Below, piece after piece: positions 44,661-54,615 of a stretch of 64,000 nt of DNA. Both the position numbers and the translations under genes were made by a program. Within the stretch, counting starts at the first letter, position 1, and the number at the start of each line of letters is the position of its first letter. Below the pieces are notes generated by a model, which was given only the letters and a program-made list of their open reading frames with translations, ran no database searches and was not told the DNA's origin. Source of the stretch: Acanthosepion lycidas (lineage: Eukaryota; Mollusca; Cephalopoda; Sepiida; Sepiidae); contig OZ010574.1 of assembly GCA_963932145.1 (NCBI GenBank), forward strand, positions 82,385,656 to 82,449,655, read 5' to 3'.

Positions 44661-45234
44661 CCTAGAAAATGGGAAACAGAAATAATCCAAGTTTCGATGT
44701 AATTTACATAAAATGGCAATAAAGAATGAAAGAGATATGAGAGAAAATGAGAAAATTAAGGTCTGTGATGATGATTAATCTCATTTTTCTTTTCCTATGG
44801 AAATTCCATGGGTCTTTTTAAACAAATGACAAATTTAATTTTTCTTCTCACCACAAGTTAATGTATAAAATGATTTTTTACAAAACCTGTTCCTTATTGA
44901 GCGATAATGTTTTTTGATGGTGAGTTTAGAGCTTTTGGATGGAAAACGATAATTTGCTTGATTGAGAGAGAGAAAAAGATAGTAAGTAATGACCAAAATG
45001 AAATTAACAAAATCAGGACTAAGATTCCTCAACTTGACTCATTATCTTAGGTCTTTCAGAAGATTTTTTGAAGATTTTACGGTAAATGAATAAACATTTA
45101 ACAGATTAATTAATTGTAAATTGATGGATTCATTTTTATTTTTCTTTACAGCTTATCAACCTCTTTTTAGATTGTAAGAATTATTTTGGAGATGATAATA
45201 ATTTATTGATAAATGTCCTACTAATTAACCCATG
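44661..45234. other. No recognisable feature
   Basis: Nothing supported. Confidence 0.6.
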
Positions 45235-45480
45235 TCTGAAGGGAGAAGAGGTGGGATGATATATTTCTTAAGGTTATTTGCACATAAGTGAATACAATGA
45301 ATTCAACTGGAATTGTATCTTGACTCTTTGATTTACAATTTTGAGCTGTCATCCATTACACCACCTGCACATCCAAGCTTACAACACCTGTTATTTCCAA
45401 GCAGTCACCAATTTAGGTACTGAACATGCCTGATGTTGTAATCATACAAGAACCAGTGTTTCAGCGTATATGGTCGTAAG
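45235..45480 (-). repeat. 5S rRNA/tRNA composite SINE, copy 2
   Basis: Read on the minus strand, 45480-45376 is 5S-like: TTACGACCATATACGCTGAA, ACACTGGTTCTTGTATGAT, CAGTACCTAAATTGGTGACT and GCTTGGAAATAACAGGTGTT. It is followed by GTAAGCTTGGATGTGCAGGT, then the tRNA-type head GGTGGTGTAATGGATGACAG and body. The 5S-to-tRNA join is the same as in the copies at 32351 and 55344, so this is one element family and not a chance adjacency. Confidence 0.85.
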
Positions 45481-47336
45481 TCAATTGCAAAAGAAATTTA
45501 TATAATCTCAGTGTCCATTATAATGTAAAAAGAATAACAATCACTTGCCAGAGTTGTAAAAACATAGTCCAGAAATCAAATTGTTTCAAAAGAAAGTATT
45601 TTTGAAGGGCGACTTTGTGTGTTGATTCAATTTATTCTGTTAAATTACTGACCCTGTCCCAAAATGTGTTGCATTATGATCAGAGGAAGATTAGTGTACA
45701 TGGCATTGCATTGCACACTGGTAAGGTTAGTCTTTGTTGGGTGGGGGAATCCATCCTTATTCAAAATAATCCTTTTATTAAATATTCAGGCAATTTCCTC
45801 GCTTCCCTTAATTTAGGCATTTACATTTCTTTACTAAAATGTTTAAAAAAAATAAATTACTAACAGATTTCAACTAACCTATCTCTTTGGAACTCAAGTG
45901 CACTCCGGCTACAAATTTGTGTAGAAAAGAATATAGCATTGCCCAGTTGTATCATATTTTCGAAAGATAATTTTTAAATATGACATGCAGCTTTGTTAGT
46001 GAGCAAATCTATATATTTATCAGTGTTTAATTTCCATTCTTCTTCCATTCAATATAATGTTTTATCTTCATTATTAAAAAGAAGAAAATGTCATTGTACT
46101 GTGAAATTTTTGTAATTCTAAAGAATTTTTCAACTCATTAACAGAAAAAAAAAAATCTGTTGATTTTTGTCTCAGTAAGGTTTTTTTTAATGTTTTGAAT
46201 TTTTTCGCATTTTTTAATCTTTTCATCAAAAATGATCTGATCTGTGAGCTTCCTGGAAATAAGCCATTTTCTATCTTTCTTTTGAGATCAAACTGCTATT
46301 ATTTTATTTAACATGTATCATTGGATGTGGGTTTCCTCTTCTCTGTAAAATTCTTCCCAGGAATTATTCTATAGAGTTTGATTTTTCTTTTGGTTGCTTT
46401 CAATCAAATGTTATCTGTGACCAGAACAACCCCCAACCATTCTGAAAAAGAATAAATATATTCGTGCTGCATAGAAATGTTTACTAAACTGAAAAAAGCA
46501 CCTCTGTTTTGTTCTTCATTATTTTAGTAACACTTTTTTTTTCCCAAGCAAGAAAATGTCATAGAAAGTTGAGCCAGAGATGAGGAGTTTAATTTTATAG
46601 TTTGTTTTTAATTTTGTTTTCCAAAACAAAGGAGCCATATTGTTAAAGGAAGCAATTAAATAATTTCTTTAGATAAAAATATTGAAAGAAATTAGCTTTT
46701 CTATTTAAAGAAAAATAATCAAAAACAAAATCTCAGCCTCCTTTTAATTTATTGTTTCTATCCATAAAAACAAGTTTGTTTTTTTTCATTCTTTATTTAT
46801 AAACTGGAAAGCTTTTGCTGTGAAGTGTACTTTTACTCATAGATAACATTTAACTGACATTTTTTATTTTATTTTTACTGTAAAAGAAATGAAAATGAAT
46901 TTACGTTTTTATTATTTCTGTTTTGTTCATGAAGAATTATAACAGTTTTCAATTTAACATCATTAACCTGCCCAACAAACAATCGAGTGATGTCTGTTTT
47001 GACTTAAAAAGCTCAGTCTTCACAGATTGCATTCAATTTCTTATGCATAAAGCAGCAACTGATGAAGCTCACTGTGATTGGTTGTCTTATGACAGTTCTG
47101 ATTGTATTAGTATTTTATACCTATGCATTGCATTTCCTCTGTTGCAACTTGAGGTGACAAAAGAAGAATTTGCATTGAAATATGTTCATTCATCTAGAGA
47201 TTTGCTTTTTTAGAAAGTCTTTACACAAGCTGCTAACTTTTTTTTCTTTCACTGTTTATGAACGAATAAAAAGAAATGTACAGGCTGAGGTAACTTTATA
47301 GATAAAGATGTAGAGTGATAGAAAAAATGGGTTAAG
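45481..47336. other. No recognisable gene
   Basis: AT-rich. The ORFs at 45615-45863 and 46923-47213 (plus) show no known domain and no supporting context. Poly(A)/poly(T) tracts occur near 46145 and 46536. Confidence 0.5.
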
Positions 47337-47385
47337 CTGACTGATTTTATGGCAGATCAACCCTGTTGGGATATTTTATATCAAA
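47337..47385 (+). repeat. Short dispersed repeat (TTTTATGGCA type)
   Basis: GATTTTATGGCAGATCAACC and TTGGGATATTTTATATC match the copies at 31820 and 43965. Confidence 0.45.
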
Positions 47386-47442
47386 ATCAGTCTATTTTAA
47401 AATTATATTGACATCTATAAATATTTCTTTGGTTTGGAAATA

Positions 47443-47791
47443 GGTAAATATTGATCATTTATATTTGAATCTGTAAACACTTGGTTCTTGGATAGTTAAA
47501 TATTGGTCATTTATTTTTGAATCTGTAAATACTTAAGTGATTCAAGGATCGGTAAATATTGGTCATTTATTTTTGAATCTGTAAATACTTAAGGGATTCG
47601 AGGATCGGTAAATATTGGTCATTTATTTTTGAATCTGTAAATACTTAAGTGATTCGAGGATAGGTAAATATTGGTCATTTATTTTTGAATCTGTAAATAC
47701 TTAAGTGATTTGAGGATAGGTAAATATTGGTCATTTATTTTTGAATCTGTAAATACTTAAGTGATTCGAGGATAGGTAAATATTGGTCATT
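47443..47791. repeat. 56-bp minisatellite, about 6.3 units
   Basis: Units start GGTAAATATTGGTCATTTAT at 47443 (52-bp variant), 47495, 47551, 47607, 47663, 47719 and 47775 (partial). The inner units are nearly identical and differ only near TTCGAGGAT(A/C). The first unit is the most diverged. Confidence 0.95.
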
Positions 47792-48444
47792 CTTTAACCA
47801 TTTATTTAGTAGACAGACTCTTTTATGGCTATCAAATAAACATTTGGGTCTAAAGTATTTTGATAGAAATATCTTATGGACTGGTTTGTTTTACTTCATC
47901 TTCCAAACATTGTCAATCTTTTTCTTATTTTCTAAAATTATTTTTTCTGTCATTGTTTCAGAAAGAAGGGAAAAACAACTTATTGGTGACAAAAGATTGT
48001 TCAAAGTTGTTACTGAAAGATAAAACCTTTATTTCTGTCGAAGGCTGTACATAAAAAGATGCAGATAGAAAAATATAAGCTAAACACAGAGAGAGAGAGA
48101 GAGATGATATATGCCAAATACTGAGTTAACAAAATAGAGGAAGATATGAGATTGAGTGATAAGAAATATGAAAGGCTTTAAAAATGTTAAAAGCCCTTGG
48201 TCGATCACAATGTCAAATAGTAAATGAAAATCAATATCTAGATGAGGGTTCTTGTGGGGATGCAAACTACAGGATAGAATATTACAAGAAGAGATAATAT
48301 CAAAAATGTGTCAAAAACTGGTATTCCTTCAAATACATCTTCCCAAAATTATTTATGGCAAGGTAGGTAAATATTCCAGGAAGTGACTAGCTGGATAGAA
48401 CAGTAAGGAATAGAATTATCACATTCCTTTAGTGTAACCAGGCA
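47792..48444. other. No gene; short (GA)n
   Basis: A short GA run lies at about 48090-48103. Nothing else supported. Confidence 0.6.
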
Positions 48445-48482
48445 TTTTTTTTGTTTTTTAATCATTTCACCCCAAGCAAGGC
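48445..48482 (-). mobile_element. LINE-A 3' tip, left of the gypsy insertion
   Basis: A T run then AATCATTTCACCCCAAGCAA and GGC: the reverse complement of the LINE-A terminus (GCCTTGCTTGGGGTGAAATGATT plus poly(A)). It stops at the gypsy element; the rest of the same LINE-A copy resumes at 51575. Confidence 0.85.
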
Positions 48483-48603
48483 TATTATAACACCACTATT
48501 CTGTTGCTATTGTTATAACACACTCTTACTTATATAATGTACTTCACTATAATGATTAGGTTACTTAACATGATTCCTCTGAAGACAGCTACCAGTCTTT
48601 TAG
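48483..48603 (-). repeat. Partial 3' LTR of the gypsy element
   Basis: TATTATAACACCACTATTCT, TTGTTATAACACACT, CTTACTTATATAATGTACTT and GAAGACAGCTACCAGTC match 51343-51510 of the 5' LTR. It lacks about 9 bp at the outer edge (TGTTGTCAC), some middle sequence, and about 65-85 bp at the edge joining RNase H. Confidence 0.8.
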
Positions 48604-48965
48604 ATATTAATTCAGATAATCCATCCACATATCCTAATTTTTTAGACAGTTGGTACTCCATTGCTAAATCATAGTTTAACAGTACACCAGTGTTGTAGAC
48701 TATTAGCTGTATGAGTTGGTATAACTTTCTTTGAATCATATATTGTTAATAGATGCCTATGGTCTTTTTGCAACATGAAATTTCTTCCATGAATAAATTT
48801 ATGAAATTTAGCAAATAGTATTGCTTGAGCTTCTTTTTCTATCTGGCTGTAATTTTTCTCTGCTGGTAGAAGCAAGCAAAAGGCATGAGTAAATGCTTTT
48901 ATTTTATCACCATCATATTTGTGTAAAATCACGACTTCAATACTGTACTCACTAGCATCAAACAC
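48604..48965 (-). pseudogene. Gypsy RNase H domain
   Basis: In one frame FDASEYSIEVVILHKYDGDK is the first catalytic Asp block (F-D-A-S). AEKNYSQIEKEAQAILFAKF contains the catalytic Glu. HKFIHGRNFMLQKDHRHLLT holds the conserved D-H, and VIPTHTANSLQHW follows. In an overlapping frame NYDLAMEYQLSKKLGYVDGL and SELI form the end of RNase H (normally A-D-A-L-S-R). That frame then runs into LTR sequence (KRLVAVFRGI). Thus everything after RNase H, including integrase, is deleted. Confidence 0.85.
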
Positions 48966-49099
48966 CTTTATAAGTTATACTTTTGGGTTGTAGTGTGTTA
49001 ATGATAAATCAGATGTAAGTCTTTTTTTTTTCTTTTGTCAAATGACTTTTGACATTTATCATTCCAATTCCACTTTTCTCCTTCTTTAAGTAGATCATT

Positions 49100-49700
49100 A
49101 AGTAAAACCCCTAACTTATGCACATTTGTAGGTAAATTTGATAGTAATTAGCCAGTCCTAAAATAGCTTGTAATATAGTCATATTTGTTGGTGTAAGCAT
49201 ATTTTTAATTGCAGTTGCCTTCAATAGACCTGGTTGCCCACCATTTTTATCAATAATTTGACCAAGTTATTTAATTTTCTGCAAAAACAATTCACTTTTT
49301 TCTTCATTAAGCTTGAATCTGTATTCTCTTAGTTTTCCCAAAGTTGTTTTCAAATTCCTAACATGTTGTTCTTTTGATACACTTTTGATCAAAATGTCAT
49401 CCAGATATGCTACAATAAAGTCACAATCCGCAAACATAGTGTCCATGGCTTGTTGAAATATAGCTGGTGCCACCTTTATACCAAAAGGAAGTCAGTTAAA
49501 CTTATATAATTCTCTGTGAGTATTTATAGTTGTTAATTCAGAACATTCATTTTCAATTTGAATTTGTAAATATACTTAAAAAAGATTCGGCTTTGAAAAT
49601 ATTCTACCACTGTTCAACTTTGTAAAAATTTCTTTTGGACTTGGTAATGTGTAGTTATGTGTTTCTAAACAACTGTTCAATCCGGTCGAGAAACTTGAAT
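49100..49700 (-). pseudogene. Gypsy reverse transcriptase domain
   Basis: APAIFQQAMDTMFADCDFIV, then AYLDDILIKS at about 49396-49413, contains the catalytic Y-L-D-D. Upstream, in broken frames, come equivalents of the L-N-x-x-L-E-T-H-x-Y-x-L-P-x-P and L-P-F-G-x-K-V motifs. Downstream come NEEKSELFLQKIK, then GLLKATAIKNMLTPTN, the connection region. The enzyme made DNA from the element's RNA; this copy is dead. Confidence 0.85.
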
Positions 49701-50214
49701 TTTATTATTTCTTATCTTTACATACACCCACTGATGCAGCCCAACTTTGAATGGTTAATTTTTTTTTTATCCCAACCAATTCTTTTGAGTCTGTACAGCA
49801 CTTCATTAATACTATGAATGATATGCTTTATTTCAGCTTAAATACTAGCATCAAACCTTTTTGTACTTGAAAATCCACCGAGAATTTTCAACACTGACCC
49901 AGTTCATTTCACATAACATCTGGAAAACATTTTTTAATTCTTCCTTAAGATTTTCACCTGGACTTTTTAAATTGGTCGCTTGTTCAGTTATGTTTTTACA
50001 GTAAACATTTATTGGCAAATCCAAAAGTCCAAATAGATTCATCCAGTCTGTTTCGAATAAATTTGTATTATTTTTCAATGCATAAGTTTTATTTTTTACA
50101 AAAAAGACATTGCAAATTATTTGTCCCACCCAAAAATAATTTCTCACCAGAAACTGAAATCACGACTTTGGAAGTCCTTTTTAATAAAGGCTTTCCAGTT
50201 TCCTTCCATTTTTT

Positions 50215-50265
50215 TTTCCCTAATTATTGAAATATCACTACCAGTGTCCAGTAGCACTTTCACAT
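50215..50265 (-). pseudogene. Gypsy aspartic protease active site
   Basis: Minus strand VKVLLDTGSDISII holds the D-T-G catalytic triad of retroelement aspartic proteases. Flanking frames are broken, so only the active-site strand can be assigned. Confidence 0.8.
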
Positions 50266-50359
50266 CCACATTATTTTCACATTTACAAATTTTCTTTGGT
50301 TTTCTGTGACCATTTTATTTATCATAATGCTCTGTACTAATTTCTTACTATGGGAATTT

Positions 50360-51160
50360 TTTTCTTGGCTTGTTTTTGCAGTGTGACTTTATCACACTTG
50401 TAACATTTTGCATTTTTAAATGGACATCCTTTTCAAAGATGTAATTTACCACATCTGAAACAATGATTTATTCTCCATTTTCTACATTTGTCCTCTGTTT
50501 GTACCAATGCACATTCTTTGTTCTGAATTTCTTCAACATTGTGTTTCATATTTAGCATTGTCTGACAATCATCCACTGTTTCTTGCAGTGTAATGTTACC
50601 GTTTTGCTCAATTTTCGTTAAAATTTTTGCTCAATTTTCGTTAAAATTTTTGCTCATATTTCAGCATCTATTTTAGCTGTTAAACTTTGCACAAAAATTA
50701 ATCCTTTGAACATATCTGGAGTCATTTTGTTTATTCTAAACTTTTCACATTCTTTATTGATGATACCAGGCATACATGGTAATGTCTTCCTCCACTTTTT
50801 TGTTTAGATTCAAGAACCTCCAATGAGCACTAAACAGAGAGCTCTTGTCACTAAAGTTTATTGTCAGAATGTCTGCTGTGTCTTCAAACTTGATTTCACC
50901 TAGTTTTCTTGGTAAAATATAATCACAGTATTTTTCATACTCGGTCAGAGCTATTTTCCTCAACAATCTCACTGCATTCCTCATTGAATATTTGTTCATA
51001 TCTACTAAAATACACAGAAAAAGTCAGTACCTCATCAGAATTGTATATAAATATCTGGTGTAAGAAATATTGAAAAATTTCTCGTTTTGTTCAGAATTAT
51101 ATCCAACAGCGCCTGTTGCTGTTTTTTAGTCTAGCAACCATTGATTTTGTTGTTGTTACT
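50360..51160 (-). pseudogene. Gypsy Gag with zinc-knuckle remnant
   Basis: RLLRKIALTEYEKYCDYILP, then RKLGEIKFEDTADIL and SDKSSLFSAHWRFLN, then (next frame) NKMTPDMFKGLIFVQ match the Gag of K02A2.6-like gypsy elements. Near 50360-50470 C-F-R-C-G-K-L and C-P-F-K-N-A-K-C-Y-K-C form a degraded double zinc knuckle. A 20-bp stretch containing TTTGCTCAATTTTCG is duplicated in tandem at about 50610-50655. Several stops occur. Confidence 0.8.
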
Positions 51161-51333
51161 GTTGAATTTCACCTATGGAAGCCCAAATTTTCTCTCTATT
51201 TGTAAGAATATGTTTATATTCTAAACAACATGGTTGAAATTCTTGTAACTCCAGATCTCCTTGTTACTGTTATAAATTGTAAGAGTTCCGAATCCTCAAC
51301 ATGACAATTATAAATCCTGAGTTTCAAATCCCC

Positions 51334-51574
51334 TGTTGTCACTATTATAATACCACTATTTTATGGTCATTGTTATAACATGCTTTTACTTATATAACAT
51401 ACTTTGTATAAGGATTCTCTATACGTAATGCTTCAGCTACTAGCTGTGATGCTTGTATTAGTTAGTCTGAAGACGGACTCCAAACGGCTACCAGTCTTAC
51501 CTCTAACCTGGAGCTCTTTATAGTAATGGACCCATTCATATAGTCACCGGGTGTGTACTATTTACTCCACAACA
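51334..51574 (-). repeat. 5' LTR of the gypsy element
   Basis: 241 bp starting TGTTGTCACT and ending CTCCACAACA: TG...CA with inverted repeats TGTTGT...ACAACA. The AAGGC TSD follows directly. The reverse complement contains ATTATAAAGAG-like AT-rich promoter candidates, but I could not fix a start site. The adjoining primer-binding site was not identified with confidence. Confidence 0.85.
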
Positions 51575-51975
51575 AAGGCAATGAAGCCACTAAAAATGCA
51601 AGGGCTTACTGAATGTGAAAATACATGAGAAAAAGAAAATCATTATCAAGGAAATGAAAGAACAGGAATTAAGAAGACAAAAGATAACAATGGAAATATT
51701 TGAAGATCAAAGTTGACTAAGAAGCTGGAAGGGAGTTCCACAAGGGAGAAATGCTAGGAGAGAAACTGTTAGCATAGATCTTATGGTTACATCTAGCAAT
51801 TTCAACAATAAAAAGATGAGACCTAACTGCCAATCTAGTACTGCACTTAAAGACTAATTACCAAAAAGAAAACTCATCAGAAGAATTATCATGAAAATAT
51901 TTATAGACGTACAGCTACATTGCGGAGATGGAAAAATTGACTGAAGCTGAAATGTTAGTGGAAGACTGAGCTCAT
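51575..51975 (-). pseudogene. LINE-A fragment, right of the gypsy insertion
   Basis: It resumes with AAGGCAATGAAGCCACTAA, TGCAAGGGCTTACTGAATGT, GAAACTGTTAGCATAGATCT and the antisense of the C-terminal coding region as far as GCTGAAATGTTAGTGG. It is the main part of the copy whose 3' tip is 48445-48482. Confidence 0.82.
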
Positions 51976-52429
51976 GCCTTTGAGGAACCAAATGAATTAT
52001 GAACTAACTCAAAATTTGAAGAGAAAATATAAATTAGGTTTTTAATTATTAATTAAAATAATGCAAATTTTTATTCTTTGCAAATCATTTCATATATAAT
52101 TAGATATTTGTCAATTTTTATTTATATTAAAATAGTAAATTATTTTGTAAATTATGTAAATTTGAATTATGTAAATTATTCTTCTGAATGTGTACTTCCA
52201 GTCTGATTTGTTAGATTCACTTACCCGCTTGGGAAATGTATAAATCGTCCTCTCCTCCTGTAGTCGGCCTTGTATCTGGAAAGATCATAGTCATTCTCAA
52301 TAAATTGTTAGTGCAATATTCACTGGCAAAAGAAAGAATTATTATTCATACAGTTCAAAATATCTTTTGCCATAAAATAACCAACAAAGCTAAACTATAA
52401 AAAGTAAATCGATTCTGAATGTGTGGATA
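51976..52429. other. No recognisable feature
   Basis: AT-rich. 52200-52270 may hold a decayed SINE body piece (CACTTACCC, GGGAAATGTATAAATC, CTCCTCCTG). Confidence 0.5.
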
Positions 52430-52660
52430 GTCTAACAGCTGATGACTCAAAGAGTGGTGTCATTAAGCTGAGTTCAAAATTTTGCTGAGTCTGTTGCATT
52501 TACTTACACACAAAATCTTTGAGAAAAGCATACATCCATCTCTTCTCCTCCAAGCTATGGGGTAAATAGTATGATAAATTGAGCTCTCTAGCTCTTGATA
52601 ACAACCAGTCTGTTAGAAGGACAACTCTGAATTTCAAGCTATGGAGAAGACAACAGGAAA
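52430..52660 (+). repeat. tRNA-type SINE
   Basis: GAGCTGAGTTC-like box B, CATTTACTTACACACAAAAT, CATACATCCATCTCTTCTCC, CCAAGCTATGGGGTAAATAG, TTGAGCTCTCTAGC and GATAACAACCAGTCTGTTAG follow the family order. Confidence 0.7.
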
Positions 52661-53035
52661 CTAATCAACTATCTTTCCCAAGAAGTCATTACAGTTCCCA
52701 GATAAAAAAAGTAATCTGTGAGAGCTATTATCCCCTACATTAGGAATGGGCATGGTATTTAAAATATTATTATTAAGATTATTTAATTATTCTACCAATT
52801 GATACACTGAGGTAGGTATGAGACATCTCTTATAGGTAGATAGAGAGGTGCCAGTCAGAGAGCCGTCATTATTGATTGATATATAAAAGGGTGAATTATT
52901 TGATAAATGGGTCAGAATCACAATCATAAATCCCATAAGCCCTAAGGTCACAGGGGGACCACATCTATTGCAGCCATAGCAGCAGTGGTGTTTCATGGAC
53001 AAGATGGAGACCAATCCTCTCTAGGCTTGTTTGAA
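52661..53035. other. Unassigned, GC-richer at 52840-53030
   Basis: The minus strand carries a 75-codon open frame (52787-53014) with a Cys-rich start that I do not recognise. It may belong to an unclassified repeat. Confidence 0.4.
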
Positions 53036-53225
53036 TTCAGAGTTTTTCTTCTCCTATACCGGTTGCCAACCAAGGCCATGGCCATAGGGGACAATCTGCC
53101 CTGCTACTTACCTTGAGTAGGAAGGAAGAGATGGATTTATAATTTAGTGGGTGTAATGAACTTGACTGAAATTTGAACTCAGCTCTCCAATTCCTAAATC
53201 TGACACTATCCATTACTCAACCAGA
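53036..53225 (-). repeat. tRNA-type SINE
   Basis: On the minus strand: GGTTGAGTAATGGATAGTGT (box A), GAGAGCTGAGTTCAAATTTC (box B), TTCATTACACCCACTAAATT, CCATCTCTTCCTTCC, GTAAGTAGCAGGGCAGATTG and GGTTGGCAACCGGTATAGG. Confidence 0.75.
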
Positions 53226-54126
53226 ATATCAAATAGAAATGAAAAGAAATTTATCAAAATTACTTGATAAATAATCATTAAACATGTCAGAAAATACAGA
53301 TTATGTTTTCATGGATAGACATGAATAAATGTTGTATTGAGGCTGTCAAGGCAGACAATCTATTTTTTTGATATGTATTACATTTACTGTTAGATTTTTA
53401 TCTATTTTCTTTTCCATGAAATTGATATCATTGAAATTTGATCCTGAGAATATTTCTTGAACTGATATCTCAGTTGCTTTATGAGTAATATTTTAAAATC
53501 TAAAGTGTAACTCTGCTTTTCTTATATGAGAATTTTTTTTTTTTATCATAAATCCAATGTTTATTTATATATTTTCATTTTATGTTCTTAGACAAGCCTT
53601 AATCTTTTCCTGGAAAGAGTTAAAAACAGTTAAAAAAGATTTTTTAAAATCTGCAACGTTTTTATATTTTTTTTATGGTTACTAATAAAGACAAACTCAA
53701 AGTGAAATTACAGATACATGATGCAATTTTATTTTTTAATATCTCAAACTATATTAAATAATAGTTTCCATTATGAATACACATGAACTTTTAGTGAGAG
53801 TGCTAAAGAATTAATAAGAATGATATTAAACCAAGTTAAAGTGTAGTTCAAAATTTCTACCTTTCTTGAAAAATCATAAGACTGAACTCTATACAGATTG
53901 AATAATCTTTTCCTTTGAAAATATCTTATGTAAATCTGTTGTTTCAAGTGTTGAAATTGTCAGCAAAATGTCCTTCAGCTGAGAGTCAGTGCATAAAAAG
54001 TCAGTTAACAAACTCAATTTGTATTTGTTTTTCAACATGTCATTGGATGGCAGGTTGATCACTTGTAGATTTGAGAAAAAGTTATCCTCAATGCTACAAA
54101 AAGAAAATATTTTTTTTACTTCATAC

Positions 54127-54163
<37 letters not shown>

Positions 54164-54239
54164 TAAAGCAAAAATGATATTAAAAATTATTACTTCAGTA
54201 TAATGTTACCTAATATGGTTTGTGGGGCAGCTGAACAAA
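53226..54239. other. No gene assigned; (AAT)n at 54128-54160
   Basis: AT-rich. A minus-strand ORF (53889-54128) may derive from the hAT element ending at 54291, but no domain is clear. Confidence 0.45.
54128..54160. repeat. (AAT)n microsatellite
   Basis: AAT trinucleotide run of about 33 bp. Confidence 0.93.
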
Positions 54240-54291
54240 TATTACAGTGGACCTGATCTGACCTGTGGTCTGAAGTTTGCAGACTCCAGTG
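54240..54291 (-). mobile_element. hAT terminal region
   Basis: The reverse complement reads CACTGGAGTCTGCAAACTTC, AGACCACAGGTCAGATCAGG and TCCACTG. This follows the hAT terminus of the C-A-G-T-G-G-T-C-T-G-C-A-A-A-C-T-T ... G-G-C-C-x-G-A-T-C type found in GTF2IRD2/EPM2AIP1-like elements. The other end and a TSD pair were not found. Confidence 0.55.
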
Positions 54292-54538
54292 TTAAATGAT
54301 GTATTATGTAGAGCCGGTACTTTGTTACTCTCTCATTTTTTCAATATTAAAAGAATTCTTCTTCTTATACTCTTTTCACCTGAATTTTTTTCATTTATCT
54401 CTCTTGTGTCTTCTCAGCTAATGTGTTTGAGTCTGAATGTTGTTGGAAACAATTTTCTTAGTAGATCTGGAACTGATGTTTGCCATGTATAAAATAATGC
54501 TTTAAGATTTATTAATACTAACTGATATATTCAACTGA

Positions 54539-54615
54539 GGCTTATGGCCATATCACATTGAAACATTGATTTCTATACAATCAACAAAGTTAAGCAACAT
54601 CGAGCCAGGTCAGTA
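54539..54615 (+). repeat. 5S rRNA/tRNA composite SINE, copy 3, first part
   Basis: GGCTTATGGCCATATCACAT, TGAAACATTGATTTC, AAAGTTAAGCAACATCGAGC and CAGGTCAGTA follow 5S rRNA, including its internal A-box region (A-A-G-T-T-A-A-G-C-A-A-C). It is interrupted at AGTA by the insertion 54616-55343 and resumes at 55344. It is the best-conserved 5S segment in the window. Confidence 0.85.

Larger units (their letters stand above)
48483..51574 (-). mobile_element. Ty3/gypsy-type LTR retrotransposon, integrase deleted
   Basis: On the minus strand the order is 5' LTR, Gag with zinc-knuckle remnant, aspartic protease, reverse transcriptase, RNase H, then directly a partial 3' LTR. The element is flanked by AAGGC on both sides (48478-48482 and 51575-51579). 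The host sequence is a LINE-A fragment whose uninterrupted form is seen elsewhere in the window. Integrase and the first part of the 3' LTR are missing. All reading frames carry stops. Protein motifs resemble the K02A2.6-like gypsy group by memory. Confidence 0.88.

Noticed and set aside
46923-47213. 96-codon plus ORF
   Set aside because: No recognised domain, splice context or homologous copy in the window.
51250-51334. Primer-binding site next to the gypsy 5' LTR
   Set aside because: GTTTCAAATCCCC before the LTR looks tRNA-like, but the CCA/TGG boundary is not clear enough to call.
53889-54128. hAT transposase coding part next to the terminus at 54291
   Set aside because: Location fits, but no hAT motif can be seen in the 79 residues.
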